Positions 35,201 to 50,200 are shown, counted from the first letter of the stretch. The stretch is 64,000 nucleotides of DNA from Lophius americanus (GCA_037951165.1 JBBDHG010000028.1:8303001-8367000), one strand, 5' to 3'. The notes: generated from the letters alone by a model not told the origin. A program made the numbers and translations.

Positions 35201-38200
35201 AAATAAGTTCAGTGTAAACTGAGAAAAAAGTTTTAACATATCATAATGTATCTTGCAAGATGAAAACAACTTGTAGCAACAAAAGTGGAAAAGTTGGAGT
35301 TAGTAACAGGCACAAATTTGGCATTTCTGGGTTGATTTAATTTAACCCTAACCCTCTTCCTGTCTTTGGGTTAAATTTGACCCTATTAGCGGATAAATGG
35401 TTTCATACTCAGCTAGTAGCGATAAAAGGTAATGACAATTACTGTCATTGAATTGTTGCTGCATCTATATGTCACAATTGATGCTATAGAGAAGAATAGA
35501 CTAGAACAGATGTCATTATATCCCCGAAAAGTCGTGGATATAATGTCTGTTGTATATATCCGACACTAGAGGGCGCTTTATCTCCAAAAGTTTTTTTGCC
35601 ATAATTAGGCCGAAAACTGGTGAATACGAATCGACTTGAGGAGATATATATTAAATATGTCATATTTTATTCTAATAGTTCATACTTTACTCAATCGGGT
35701 TACAGTCATTTAAGGAGCTCAATCAGAGGATACAAAGCAGGACATTGGGGCATTTTTGGGGGATATAACCTTGCTGTCGGGGTTAACAGCTAGGCTTAGT
35801 TAAGCTTTGCATCTTCAATATCAAATGAGAATTCAAAATTTAACAAACTTCTTAGTGTTAAATGTTAATGTAGTCCCTGTTCAGGTAAAGATAGCGGGTC
35901 AAGAGCTCTGAGGTGCTTTACTCGCTATAGTGATACACAGCCCTAAACCTGTGGGCCACTTGTCTCTGTCAGTTACCAGAGGAATTCTCACAGGAAACGC
36001 AGCGGAGTACTCTACATTTTAAACCTGTCTGAAAGGCTCATTATCTATCATCTATTAACACATAGGTGATATGTTCATGCATCATGATGGTATGGTTTGT
36101 TTACATTCACTACAGGACGGTTTAACCTAGGTCTTAATTAAAAATGAGGTGATTACTACAGGAAAGGAGTCAGGTTAACGAAGTGTAAAGCGTGGATAAA
36201 TATTGTGATTTCTGCACATCAATGAACCAAATGATTAAAGCCCAATGGAAAGGGTCAGGACTCACCTTGAACCTGGAGTTCTGCCTCTGATACTAACCCC
36301 TCTGCATCAGCTGTCACTGTGCTGCTATCTGAAACCATACAGTTGTGGATGCAGAGTATGTGGCAGAGTCCGTTGCTTGAAATGACTGCGCGCTCATTCA
36401 GAGCCGCCAGCTTGCCATTCAAGTGCCAGGTCAACTGAGTGTCCTCTGGCGAGAGCACGCACTTAAACACTGCGTCTTCTCCCTCACAGACCGTCATATT
36501 ATGAAGCTCTGCTATGAACTCAACGACACGGGGAACTGAAAGCAAAGCATTCAGTTCAATTAGACTAATTTTTCTCCCCCTGACCACCTAAAAGTTGAAT
36601 AATTTAAAGTTACTCACTCTCTACAGTGACTGTCGCTGAGGTCCTGTCATCAGTGGATTCACAGATATAGTCTCCAGAATCCTCCTCAACCAGTTGGTGG
36701 ATGGTGAAGCTTCGCTCTCGGCCTGGTGCTCGAATCGTGTGCCTACGGCTCGGAGATATCTCTCGGCCATCTTTGAGCCACTGCACGTCTCCTTTGGGCT
36801 TGGTGACCTCACATCGTAATATAAGGCTGCTGCCCTTTAAGGCCACAATGCTCTCCAGTGGTTTGATAAATTTCACCATCATTTCTAAGTGAAATGAGGA
36901 AATATATTTCAATTTAAATTCAGAAATTGTTTAACTCGGACTGAGGGGTCACATTATGTTTAGGAGTGTCAGATTCTTACCTTTGACTAAAAGACTGAAA
37001 AACATCTCATCTGTATTTACGTCACAGACATATTCCCCAGAATCTGACAGCTGCAGGGGATTAATGGTGAGCTTGTGGGTATTACCCTCGCTGGAGATGT
37101 GAATGTTGTCCTCATCCAATAGTTGGCCATCTTTCAGCCACCGAACATTAGCTCTTTCTCGGCACACAATGGCACACAGAGTAACACTCTCATTTTCATA
37201 GGCTGTGATGTTACTGTTGATTTCTTTATTCACAAACATGACTGGTAGCTCTGAGAAAAACAGCAAAAAGTTAGAGAGTTGGAGAGAAGACGCTCCCAAA
37301 TCATGCACAAAATAACACTTCAGGACTCCAATCTTACCTTGGACCTCCACAATTGTGATCACCTTGTCGTCAACTGCATCACAAACGTATTTTCCAGAGT
37401 CTAAAGGCTGAAGTCCAGAAAGAACAAGCTTCCTCACGACATCATAGCTGTCGATTTTTACACGAGTGTCTGGTTTCAGTATATTGCCGTTGCGTAACCA
37501 CTGAACGGTGGCGCTGGGCCGAGACACTTCACACTCCAAAATAAGGTCATCCCCTTCTACCAGTATGTGATGCTCTGGTTGTCCAGAGTTTCCAATTATT
37601 TGTACAGGAGGCTCTGAACATAAAAGACACATTATTACTTTTCTCTTGACTAAAGGAAAGATTTTAACATCGACACACCTTAACATCAGGATTACCTTTG
37701 ACAGAGATAATGAAGACCATTTTATCATCCACTGCATCGCAGGTGTACTCTCCCGAGTCTTCAAGTCCAGCACTTAGGACAACCAGAGATCGGAAAACGC
37801 CTTGCTCCTCGCTGCAGTACCGCTCAGTGTCATCAATTAGCTTATTATCTTTGTACCAACTGACCGAACCATTGGATCTGGATAGCTCACACACCAGAAT
37901 AATGTCGTCTGATAATAAGAATTGCTTTTCTGTATTTGCATTGTCTTTCCCAAGAATTTTCACCGGCAACTCTGAAAATGAACAAGAGAAGAGCATAATC
38001 TGTATTGGCAGGTACAACTGATATCAATTTATAGAAATAGCTACATTTTTATCCTTCTCATTATAAAATCATCAATTTTAACATATTATTTTCCAGATAG
38101 TATCATCTTTGTATAATCTTTCCATGATCCACTAAGCTTCTCTCCCCCTCTCTCTTTTATTACTACATGTTACTGGTCGGACATTTTTACAATTATTATT

Positions 38201-41200
38201 ATTATTACTATTATTATAATAATTATCATCATTATTATTATGCATAGTAGTATTGGTAGTAGTGGCAATGGTGGTTATAGTAGTGATAATAGTATTAGTA
38301 GCAATAGAAGTAGTAATAGTAGTGATAATAGTGGTAACAGTAATAGTAGTAGTAATAGTAGCTTTAATAACAGTGGGTGTAGTAGTAATAGTAGTAGAAA
38401 TGATAGTATTCGTAGTAATAGTAGTAGTAGTAATATTAGTAATAATAGCAGTAAAAACAGTGGCAATAGTAGAAGTAATAATAGTAGGTGTAGAAGGTAG
38501 TTTATATAATTATTAATACATTTTTTATTGATGCTTTTATCTGATTTTATCTTTTAGCAATTTGAGATTTGATCCAAGTGAAAAGTGCGTTATAAATTAA
38601 ATGTTTTATCATTATTATTATTAGTAGTAGCCACAGTAGTAGTTGTAGTAGTAATAGTAGTAGTAATAGTAGCAATAAATAGTAGTAATAATAGTTGTAG
38701 TAGGAGTAGTAATAATAGTAGTATTAATAGTACTAGTCTTGGTAGCAATGGTAATATTCATAGTGTTCGTAACAGTAATAATAATAGTAGTATTCCAAGC
38801 TATTTTATAACTAAATGCAATCATCCTATTAGTTTAGTCTATGTTGTTGTTGCTGTACATGTCTGTGTCCCTCCCCACTTCTCCCTCTGCCCCCCCCCCC
38901 CCTGTCACTGCCACTGTGTGAAAGTATTTAAACTATGTGGTACAATTATGAATTTGTTTACAAATAGATTAAAAGCATTTGCAACCAATTCTGTGTATAT
39001 TGAGTTAATTTTACACATAACTTGATAAGACAGACTTTTTTATTTTGGCATTATCAACTACCTTGTACTTTTATATGGAAATCCATCACATCATCCTTTG
39101 CATCGCAGACATATTGCCCAGCATCCTCCAAGTTGAGTGAGTGAATATTTAACTGCCGCATGACACCATCCTCAAGGATAGTGATATTCCTGGAATCTTC
39201 CACTTCTTCCCCATTTTTCTTCCAGGTGACCTCAGCATTTGATCTTGAAACCTCGCAGTCTAGAACCAGAGTCTCTCCTGCCACCTTTTCCACTCTGCTT
39301 GCCATCTTCCTCGGACGAATAAAGCGTACAGGAGGCTCTATGTATAAGGAAATGCAGATGTTGGTAATTAATTTGCATCAACAAGACAAGCCATTTGAGG
39401 AATTCTTTAGATATCCTACCTGCTATGTTGACAAAGAACGTCATGGAGTCATCGGCAGTGTCACAGACGTATTCAGCTGAATCTCTCACGGTAGTTTCAG
39501 GTATAATAAGTCTTCTGTAGACGCCATCCACCTCTAGAATGAGGTTGTCATTCTCTTCCACCTCAAGCCCATCTCTATACCAGCGCACTAGAGCATTAGG
39601 CCGCGAGATCTCACAGCTCAGTACCATCCTCTCAGAGGTCTGCTGGCAAAGTTCCATTTGGGACTGACTTGGAGACACAATCCTTACTGGAGGTTCTGGA
39701 GAGAGGCATTGTCATCCAGTTTAGCCATGATTAACTATCAGAAGGAGACTGACTAACATGCATGGTCCAAAACATGTAATGATATGTACTGCATATGATT
39801 TTATGACTGCCTTCCAGACTGGCATAGACAAACCAGTTTCCTGCTAATTTGGCAAAGCTAAAAGTTCTGTTTTTATCTCCTTAAGAATATAATTTGTGAT
39901 AGGATTCTGTCCAAACTGATGAGTCAACACACTTGCCCTCGTCTTGTTGACAGGTACCCAGGGTGTAAGATAACAGCAACAGGTTAAGAAATACATTTAT
40001 GTACTTTTTTAGACTACATAATGTATATTTCCATTGCCCTTTGTGGCTTTATGTGAATCGTTTTATTCATGGGTTCATTAATATCTTCAAAAGAGGAATT
40101 ACCCAGGAAGAACACTACAATATGAGGCCAACGTGATAAATTTACTTTTGTAAAGTAGCTGATTTTATTATCATATTCATGGACAGGATCTTGAGGCCCA
40201 GTCAAGGTTTGGAAAGCATCCTGTTTGGGGAGCATAGAGTTGCATTGCTGCTATTTGCAGATGATGTGGCCCTGCTGGTTTTATCAGTCGGTTTTGCAGC
40301 TGAGTGCAAACCGATTGTAGGGATTTATACTACTGTATTTATCCCTACAATCCCAAAACCTCTTATCTAGATGAATTTTATCAGTGGAGTACATGTTGGA
40401 AATTGGGCATGGGGCCCTTATGTGTGAGATGAAGCCTCAAGCTAAGGAGTTTAAGTATCTTGGTTTCTTGTCCTCAAGTGAAGCTAAAACGGACCGTAAG
40501 ATGGACAAGTGGTTTAGTGCATCATCAGCAGTAATGCGGGTGTTGTATCAATCCATTGTGATGAAGAGAAAGCTGAGTCATAGGTTAGAGCTCTAAATAA
40601 ACCAGTGAATCTACATTCCAGCTCATGAGCATAGGTGTAATGACCGAAAAAACAAAAAGTGGCTGAATGAGCTTCCTTCAAAGGCTGAGTGGGCTCAGGA
40701 TTAGAGGTAAGGTACAGAATTTGGACATCCAGAGGGGGTCAGAGTGGAGCTGCTGCTGGAGCAGCAGCTCCACTCTGATGAGGGAACTTCGGCATCTGAT
40801 TAAGATGCTTCTAGAACGTCTCTCTTTTGGGGTTTTTCAGAAAAATCATACTGGGTAGAGACCCCACTCGCCAGTGGAACTACTGTATAAATTCCTACAA
40901 TCCCAAAACGTATTATCTAGATGAATTTTGTCAGTGCAGTACATGTTGGAAATCAGGAATGGGGCCCTTATGTACTATTGTCCTTAAAAGAAAATAAACT
41001 TTTGGGCTCTTCTACTAGAAAAAGTTTGTAAGTGTTTGCTCAAAGTGTTAACAACAGCTGATTTGCAATTGTGTCTCTTATGATATTTATGAGGTTGAAT
41101 CATTTTGAGACTGCGGTAATCAGTTAAAGTAGAATTTACAGTTTGATTGTGGAAAAACACTTTGCACTAATCTTCTCAAACTGTTCTTGTAAGATTTGGT

Positions 41201-44200
41201 TATCGAAAGCAAACAATAAGTAAGTAAGCATATTGTCTAACCTGTAATATTGAGGTGAAAAAATATTGAATCGTGGGCTGTATCACAGACATATTCTCCA
41301 GAATCTTCGACTCCACCGCAGAGAATCTTCAGTCGTCGATATGGTCCTTCAACCTTGAGCTTGATGTTCTCACTCTCTTGCAACTTTTGTCCATCTTTGT
41401 ACCAGCTGACCAAACCGTTGGGACGAGACAATTCACAGCTGAGGATAATCTCCTCAGGGACATGACGCTCAAGATGGACGTCCTCCTTGGGGTAGATAAT
41501 CTTCACCGGAGGTTCTTTGGGGAAGAACATAAGACATTAGATCATTGTCTTTGCACTTTAGTGGAGACAGAAGATTTAAGGAACAATGTAATAACTTTTT
41601 ATCCCCGAAAAGTCAGGGATATTATGGAATCAACATCACCACATCTGCTTCCACCGCGACACCCTTATATTTATTATTTGATTTGGAGGGTGGGTTGTAT
41701 ATTAGTTTATACTAATATAGAATAATATGCATAAGAATCAACTCAAGGAGATCTATCATTTATACACCGTGTTTTACTCTAATAGTTCATATTTTACTCA
41801 CTAGGGGGAACTATTTTGACATATACTTTTAATCATTGGCCCGATTCAATCCAAATTTGGTGCTTATGCTGTGTACATCATATTTTATTCTAAAAGTGCA
41901 TAGTTTACTCAGTGGGAGCATTTTTACATACTTACATTACTTCTGCACTGTTTGTCCAGTTTTGTCCAGATTTGGTGTGTATGAATTGACTCAAGGAGAT
42001 CTATTTTGCACAAAATAGTTCATATTTTTACTCACTACAGATACGAAAAATAAAACTTAATATTTAATTTGAGGAGTTCAAGCATGGAGATTGCTTCAAT
42101 TTAGTGGATTGGGGACTTTTCGGGGATATTTTCTTGCTGTAAGGGACAACCGCGTAGGCATAGTTACCTCTTATGTTGACCTTGAACATTATAACACTGT
42201 CTCCTGCACGGCACGTGTACATGCCTGAGTCGGACACCTGGGCCGACTGTATCTTCAGGGTCCTTTTGGTTCCCTCTTCTTGCATTAGAATATTATTACT
42301 TGGCTTTGTCTCAGTTCCATCTTTGTACCACTGAACAACACCATCGGACCGTGATACTTCACACGACAAAACAAGTTGCTCTTGTTCCACCACACTCTTG
42401 AAAAGTTCTTCCTCTGGGATATGAGCAAATGTTACCGGTGAGGCTGAAGAAAACAGTAGAGAAAAGAAGTGAGTTGTTGAAGGTTGCATTTATCCTTTAT
42501 GCTCATGCATGTTGCATATCTAATGTATTATTATTATTATTATATCTAAGGTCATAGTTTATATTGGACATGCTGATCTAAAGTCTTGTTGTCAAGAAAA
42601 TGGACTTAATGATGATCGATGAGGGTTAATCCACTTTAAACCTACTGAAATATCAATCAGTTTAATTGAATCAGTGCACAGGATGAAACCAAAAAAACAG
42701 CAGATTCAGCAGAATACATGTTAGACACTGTCCTTAACTGAAGCATGTAAATGAAAAAGCAATGAAAAATTAAGACATTAAGTGGGAAATCAGTTAGGGT
42801 GAATATGGAGATGATCAGGTTTTGCCTCCATCTTATATATTAGAGGTGATGAAGGTGCATGACACATCTTGCCAAGGAAAAGCTTCACATATCACCTTTC
42901 ACCTCCTCCTCACAGAAATGGCTGATATCAGAATCATCATCTGTTTTACAACTGTATTCTCCAGAACATGAAGGCGAGACCGATTTCACAGCCAGTGTCC
43001 TCTCTTTGACCTCTGAATCCATGGTCATTATGGATTTTGGCATGATATTTATCCCGTCCTCATACCAGCAGGTCTGGTTTTTGAAGTCTGAGATCTCACA
43101 GTGTAGTTTGATCGGGATGCCTACTTCAACAGACGTGCTTCCTTCAGCCTCTGCAACAGCTGAGAATCAAACCAGGGCTATAGGAATTTTTATTCATTGG
43201 GCAGTAACCAGATAATGTTCCGATCTGCTATATTATGCTAAATATGGTGCTGTGAAAAAGCATTTGATCTCTTCTCTTGTGTTGGCTCTTCAAAAACCAT
43301 TTGACATGAAATGAAGGCAACCTGAGCAAACAGAAACGATTTAAATGATAATTCTATTCATTTCAAGTTTTTCCCTGAAGCCCCTTGAGATTCTGTGGTC
43401 AAACTTGAAAAGAGCACTTCATTCTCACAAACCCCTCAATGTGGCTGTACAAAAGCTAAAGAGAAGACCTGAATTCCACAACAGTGTTTGGTAGCATTTG
43501 TTGATTCTGAAAGTCGAACAATTATCTATTTAGGTAGGAATACTTCTTCATGGTGGTGTTTTGGGTATTGGATACATTTCTCTAAATAAATTAAATTAGC
43601 ATTATATAAAAATAGAATTTCATCTCTACCCATTTTGCTTTTGTTTTAAGCTAAATATAGTTTTGATCGTCTGACACAGTTAAGTATGAGATTGAATACA
43701 AAAAGAGAAGATGTCAGGAGGGGGTACAATCGTTTTTGACAGCACTGTAGTTCAGTTAGTGTCTACTTGAGTTGACATCGTTGTCATGGACTCACTTGCA
43801 AACAGTGCACAGGCATTATGGAACATTAATCTGTCAAAATGGATTAGACCTACTATTAACATGTCTAGTATAGTGTACTCAACAGCAGTTTAGATTATTC
43901 AATTGTATTAATACATTTTAGAGGTTAATATAAGAATCGGATCATTATAGATGCTCTTTCAGATGGTGGGGTATGCACTGATCCTACAAAGGGACTGCCA
44001 GAGTTGCAAAGTTTGACAATATGCAGTAAACTGTATTAGATTTATTTTATCAAACAGGAAACCAATTTCCTCAAACATTCCAACTGAGGTGGATCGTATA
44101 AACCCAACAAGCACAAAGCAAATTTAGCATTGATTTGGAGTACTTTGTCTGGCTGCTTTTGAAGCTGTGCAGGAATAGTTTAAAGTATTTATCAGAAGAT

Positions 44201-47200
44201 GGAAATGGTGAACATTAACAAGACAGTTTGTTACAGTCTGACTGTAAAATCAAATCAATGTTGTGGGAAACATTAAAAGGCTTTGAAGAGTTGTTGGGAT
44301 CAGAAGAGCTAGGAACTCATTGATTGTACTGCGATTACTGCAATCGAATGCTTCATTCTATTTTCTGTCTAAAATGCCTAACAATCATATAATTATTAGG
44401 GCAAGAAAGACCTTTATTTAGTAAAATCTGATAAGAAAAGATAGCAAATGCCAAAGTGTGAATCATACCCTAAAATTATCATACATTTTAATATCCTGAA
44501 TAATGGGTTGAAGCCGCTGGGTAATAGGTTGGGTAGGTTTGAGCTTACATTGGCTTAAAAAAGGTGACCAGGCACAATGGGTTGGATATATGACCTGAAA
44601 TCAAGGCTCATCAATCTTATAAATTCTGCCATTCTAAATTATATCATTCTTTCAATTTAAGCAGACCACAACTTAACCTGCTCTTCAACTTTTGCTCCAG
44701 TAAGAACATTAAACTGCAGAAGAATTGACAATATGTTAAAACACATAAGCACATACGCTGGCCAGATATGGCTAATGCTGCTAAACAAGCTAGCAGTAGG
44801 ATGCCAACATTATTATATGCAGAGATTTAATCAGCAAAATAGTTAACTTTATTGTGTTGGAACCTGGCTAGCTAACTAGTTATTCCATCAAATGTTGACA
44901 TGTACTTTTAGCCATGGCCATGTAATACAAATAATTGAGTATTTGGGTTGCATTTTAGCCCAATTTTTGGTTGCTGAAACATAAAATTGTAATTGTACCC
45001 CATTTTGGTTAGAAAACATAACCTAACAAGCTGGGACAAACCCATAATCCAAAACAACCAATGACTGGGTTGTTCCTTGTCGACATGGGTACTGGAATAC
45101 CAAAATAAACTAAATTGGGTTATTTCTAAACTAGCAGTTTTTAGAGTGAAAATAAATTAAATTTTCATATATTAAAAAAAGAAAAAGGCAGATCTCGTTT
45201 TTCCAAAGTTAAAACTACTAGTTATATACAAACAGTAATAAATAAGACTTTTTATCCCCCCAACAATGCAGGTGGTCCCTGTATTTTCCCATAAGAGACC
45301 TGATTGGAAATTAAAATGCTCATTGGAATTTAAAATAGACCATATGAAATTTAAAATTCATCTGTGATCAACTATAAGGACGCTGTCACAATACAAAAGC
45401 CATAGTACACGAAAGTACACGATTAAATCAATAAAACATGATAGAGTAAACTGTTGAAACAGGAGCCACTCATTTAGCAAAGCATTATTTGAAAAATGTT
45501 AGTGATTGTGACAGAGCTCAAAATGCTTGGATCACCTGCAACATCCACCTTGAATTCTATTTGATCATCTGCGGCCTCACAGCTGTAAATCCCAGTGTGT
45601 CTGATCTCGGCTGATTTAACAACCAGCGCTCTCCGTTTGTCAGCTGTTTGCATATCATATTCACTGTTTGGAAGCAGCTGCTCTCCATCCTTGTGCCAGT
45701 ACACCTGGGCAGTGGGCTCTGAGACGTCACATTGCAGCATCAGAGGACATCCGGCCTCGACAAATTTGTTTCTTGTGACTTCTGGGAGGGCTGAAAACCT
45801 CACATGGGTAGCTGCAGGGTATTATAGATTGCAGGAGATCGTTTAACAAGAGTCATTTGCATTCATACAACTCTAAAAAATGTTATTAATAGCAATAAGG
45901 TCACCTTTGACATCCACATGAAATGTTACCACGTCATCTGTGAGACCACAGCTGTAGAGGCCCGAGTCGGAGACCTTAGCAGAATGAATTATCAGTTTTC
46001 TCAGGGTTCCGTCTCTTTTCATATCAAGGCCAGTTTTGCAATAAAGCTCCTCCTCATCTTTAAACCAAGAGACCTGAGCAACAGGGTCAGAGACCTCACA
46101 CTGGAGAATGATTGGACAACCGATTGCAATCATCTTGTATTTTTCTGAAAGTGAGATGGGCAAGATCTGTGGCGATCGGCCTAAAAGAAGGGAAATAGTT
46201 GTTTCAGAAATAGTGGAAAACACACCGTCCAGCCATCAACATTGTTTCCACTCACACCACAGCATAAGATGGACGTGGTGAGCATGATAAAGTATGGAGA
46301 TGAATCACCTGTTACGTCCACTTTAAACATGATGGTGTCATCGGATGTTGAACATTCGTAGGAGCCACCATGTGAGTGTTCAGCTGAATGGACGTGAAGG
46401 GTCCTTGTCAAACCATCTGACTGTACTTCCATATTGTCTGCGGGCAGGAATTCTTTCTCGTCCTTGTACCAGTCCACATGAGTGGAGGGATCATGAGAGA
46501 GTTCACAACTGAGGACAAACGGAGAGCCTTCTTGGACGCTCTTGTTCCTGTCAGATTCTCCCAGGTATGAGAACTTCACAGGCAGCGCTGTAAGTTTCAG
46601 ATATTGCAAATTTACTGTCTTAATAAACAAATAAAAGGGATTTCTTGAAGTATGAAATATTCATCCCACCTTACATTGAGAAATACAAACATATTAACAC
46701 TACATCTGGTACCACAAAGACAAGTCGTTAACGGGAAGAATTTCAAAGATGGTTATTGGACATGGACACAAAAACCACAGGTAAAACAAAAAAGAAGGTG
46801 TTGGATTATGGTCAAAGAGTTCTTCTCAAATACCTCTTATAATTGGCTTTACCTTACAAAACTGAGAGGATTTTATTCTGTTTCCTGAGCGAAACCCATT
46901 TCCTAAATGATCCATTAGTCTTTTGCCCTGATTGTCACGTTGGACCACTGATTTGCATGCAAGGCTACTATAGCGTCCATAGAGACCATCTCTAAACACC
47001 ACATGTCTACACACCAACAACTTGGTGTCTACACATGCAACACACCAAAACCAAAACCAAAAACCAAAATACTTGATCAAAAGTAAAGAATGTTTGGTGG
47101 ACAGTATTTTGTGGTGGTAAATAAAGATAGATTGTGGTCTCAGCTATCGATACCGGATTTTGATTTCAATTTTAAGATGTTAATGTTGACTCTTCTTAGT

Positions 47201-50200
47201 ATTTATTTTGGCATTGTTAAATCAACACAACAACTGTGATAGTAGTAGCAGGAGAGGTGAACTCTTTTATTTTAGTTGAAATTGACTAAATCACCAGCCG
47301 TTACTGTTAGTCAAGATAGTGAGAATGCAACAAGGGTTCAGAGAATCACCTTTTACTTCCACATCAAACTGGACGTCATCATGTTTGGACTCACAACGGT
47401 AAATGCCAGAGTGAGTCCGCTCTGCCGACGGGACAACTAGACTCCTCAAGTTTCCCTCTGAGTGAAGGTCAACTCCGTTTTGAGGCAGGAGGTTTGTTCC
47501 ATCCTTGTACCAATTCACTTGTCCCATGGAGTTTGACAGCTCACATTGTAGTGCGATGGGACAACCTGTCTTAACCTCCTTTCTCTGGTCAGCCTCAGAT
47601 AAAGCTGAGAACGTCAGCGAAGGAGCTACAGGTGCGAACGTAAAATGTTACTGGTAAATGAAACAGGTACTTAAATAAAGCAAACAAAGCAAAACACAAA
47701 TATAAAACTGGATACCTCAGGCGGATAATAAAATAAATAAATTAGTAAAATAAAAAAAAATTATATCCTTTATCCATTACGTTTTGGGCGTCACTTCATT
47801 AAGCTTTGCTAACATCATCTTTGAAAAACCAACAATAAAATATCATGTATTAAAATAAATTTCCTTTTTCATTGAATTCCTTTGAAAATGACAATGTAGA
47901 TGTATGCAATATAATGAAGAACAAGTGATTTGTAGAAGTTGATGTACTCTCGACATCAATCCAACCTTAATGTGAGGTTCATGAAATATTATTGTGTTCA
48001 ATACTTGCCCAATCCTTTTTAAGATGGCACTGAACTATCTAATTTACAAAACTTTATTGTGCTTTCCAAAGGTAAATTATTAAAATCGCAATTTTAGGAC
48101 GTTAACCCTTTAATTTTTTGTTGAGCTAATTTTGAGTCACTATTTATTAATGAGAAATGACACTGAACCTGTTATGGTCTGACCCTGTGGCAGCATGTAC
48201 AGTACATGCCAAACCGTAAGGGGCCATGGATAAAGTTATGGGGGACACCTCAGCTCAAGGGGGCCACTGAGAAAGAGGCATTCACCATGACTATTGACAA
48301 AGTCCTATTTTGCTAAGAAAGTTTGTGGGGACTTACTAAACACAGTTAACAAATATAATAATAATTCTATTAATAAATATTAGTTTTGGGAAGATTAAAA
48401 AAAGTCAGATTTTGTTTTATTGTTATATTATAAATGATTTGTCATTTTATGGTCAATTTAGATTGTCTAAGTTATTAAATTAAGAAATAAAATAATAATA
48501 AAATTATCTTTTTATAGATGTTTTTCTTGCTGAGGACATTAAAGGTTTAAAGTATTTCATTCATTTGGAATTTTAAGTCTTTATTTTGAGATATTAAGTA
48601 ATACTCAATAAAAATAATATAAATTAGAAAAATAGTTGTACAGTTATAGTCATAGCAGTCAAAGTTGTGGAGTTTTGGTGAATTGGTAAGATTGAAAGCT
48701 GTAGAATAAGAGTTGTAGTAGTTGTCTTTTTTCCACTCCTCATCCCCCCAGCTTCTTTGACCCTTTCTCTCACCCTCTCTCTCTCTCAACCAAACTGGTC
48801 AAGCTGGAGGGCTGCCTACCCTCCTGATGCAGTCTCTGAAGTGAAAAAACAGCTCTACTCTCAACATTCCTCTGTATAACGAAAATAAGTCTGTTCATTT
48901 TGTTATTAGTTTCGACTTACAGTTCTCAAGTTGATGTATCCTTATCATGACTGTTAGCAGAATTAGAATAATCTTACGCCAAGTTGAGTTAAAGGTCCAG
49001 TGTGTAAAATTTAGTGGCGAATTTAGCTAGGGCTGGGAAATTCTGGCTAAAATTATTATTTGCCTAGAATTTAGACCGCCATGTCTCCACAATCTTACTA
49101 TTCAGTTTACACCATATTGCACTTAGTTATATACATTAGAGAGAATGATGGGCCATGCACCACCTGTTTGTAACACAGATAGATGTGTTCGGGTACTAAA
49201 AGGTTAGCTCCCACAGCTTTACTGCGTACTATGGCTCGGCCGGGTGCATATTTATGTCCAAGTAGGACTGAATCCGAGAGACTACCGACTGAGCATGGGT
49301 CAAACCCAGAAGACCCTCTGTTTTCATGTCCAAACCTGACCGTCTCCAACACAGTAAACACTAGCTGAAAGCACTGAGTTTTTACGCTGTCACACAGTTG
49401 TTGTTACCATGATTACCGCTCGTCTATACACATTACATATCACATACATTGATAACTTGATTATGTATTTGTCACATCTTCATCACAGCATTTTGATCGT
49501 CTGGGAAGACTTAAGGTGATAGGAGCCGGAAACACCACCATTAAACAAATACAAATACGATAATTATCGTAAATGACAATTTGATGACAATTTACCTCTA
49601 GATAAATTACGCATAGCTTAAGCTGCATTCAGGGGCCCATTGCAATGTCAAGTAAGAAACACATCCAATACTGAAAAGTTTTGGCCAACACAGACCAAGA
49701 GAAAAACAGAGAAATAAAAGTGGTAGAATGAAAAAAAAGATGACATGATAGAGTAATAAGAGACTACCACTCCTGTTTGTGCTTGTGCTACATGATGTTA
49801 GCTCTCCAGGTATTCAGTAGACCTCCTATTTAGCGCTAAGTTGCTAACTTAGTACCTAACTTAATTTAATACCCATAAGGCTTAGCTCTTACAGCTCAAG
49901 ACTTTGCTATGAGCCGCAGCTAAGCTAGTGAGTTTGGCTGCAGTTCACATTATAAATTATAATGCTGCAGAAAGGCCGTACTTCCGATCATTTATATGTC
50001 TGAATCAAGATCGCAATCTCACCCAGCCCTATATTAAGGGGTATCTCTGAATAAATGAAACATCATTTCATGAATATGTTTCTTGATTAAACTTTCAGGT
50101 GAAAATAAATGTTTGTTTTTTTAAATCTTTGTTTAGAAAAAGCCTTTTTTATCTCCATGGAGCAGGTCCATATGGAGGACGCCATATTCTTAGAGATGTT

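Larger units (their letters stand above)
37972..39061 (-). other. Intron with two large TAG-type arrays
   Basis: No exon; mostly the trinucleotide arrays at about 38190-38500 and 38605-38795 and a C-rich run near 38885-38905. Confidence 0.7.

Noticed and set aside
38240..38516. Ser/Asn-rich and Val/Ile-rich frames
   Set aside because: They are frames through a TAG-type microsatellite in an intron.
41273..41725. 150-codon + strand frame
   Set aside because: Covers the reverse of an Ig exon and runs on into the MITE; no similarity recognised.
42859..43215. 118-codon + strand frame
   Set aside because: It is the shadow of the - strand Ig exon at 42896-43159, which has the family motifs and splice sites.
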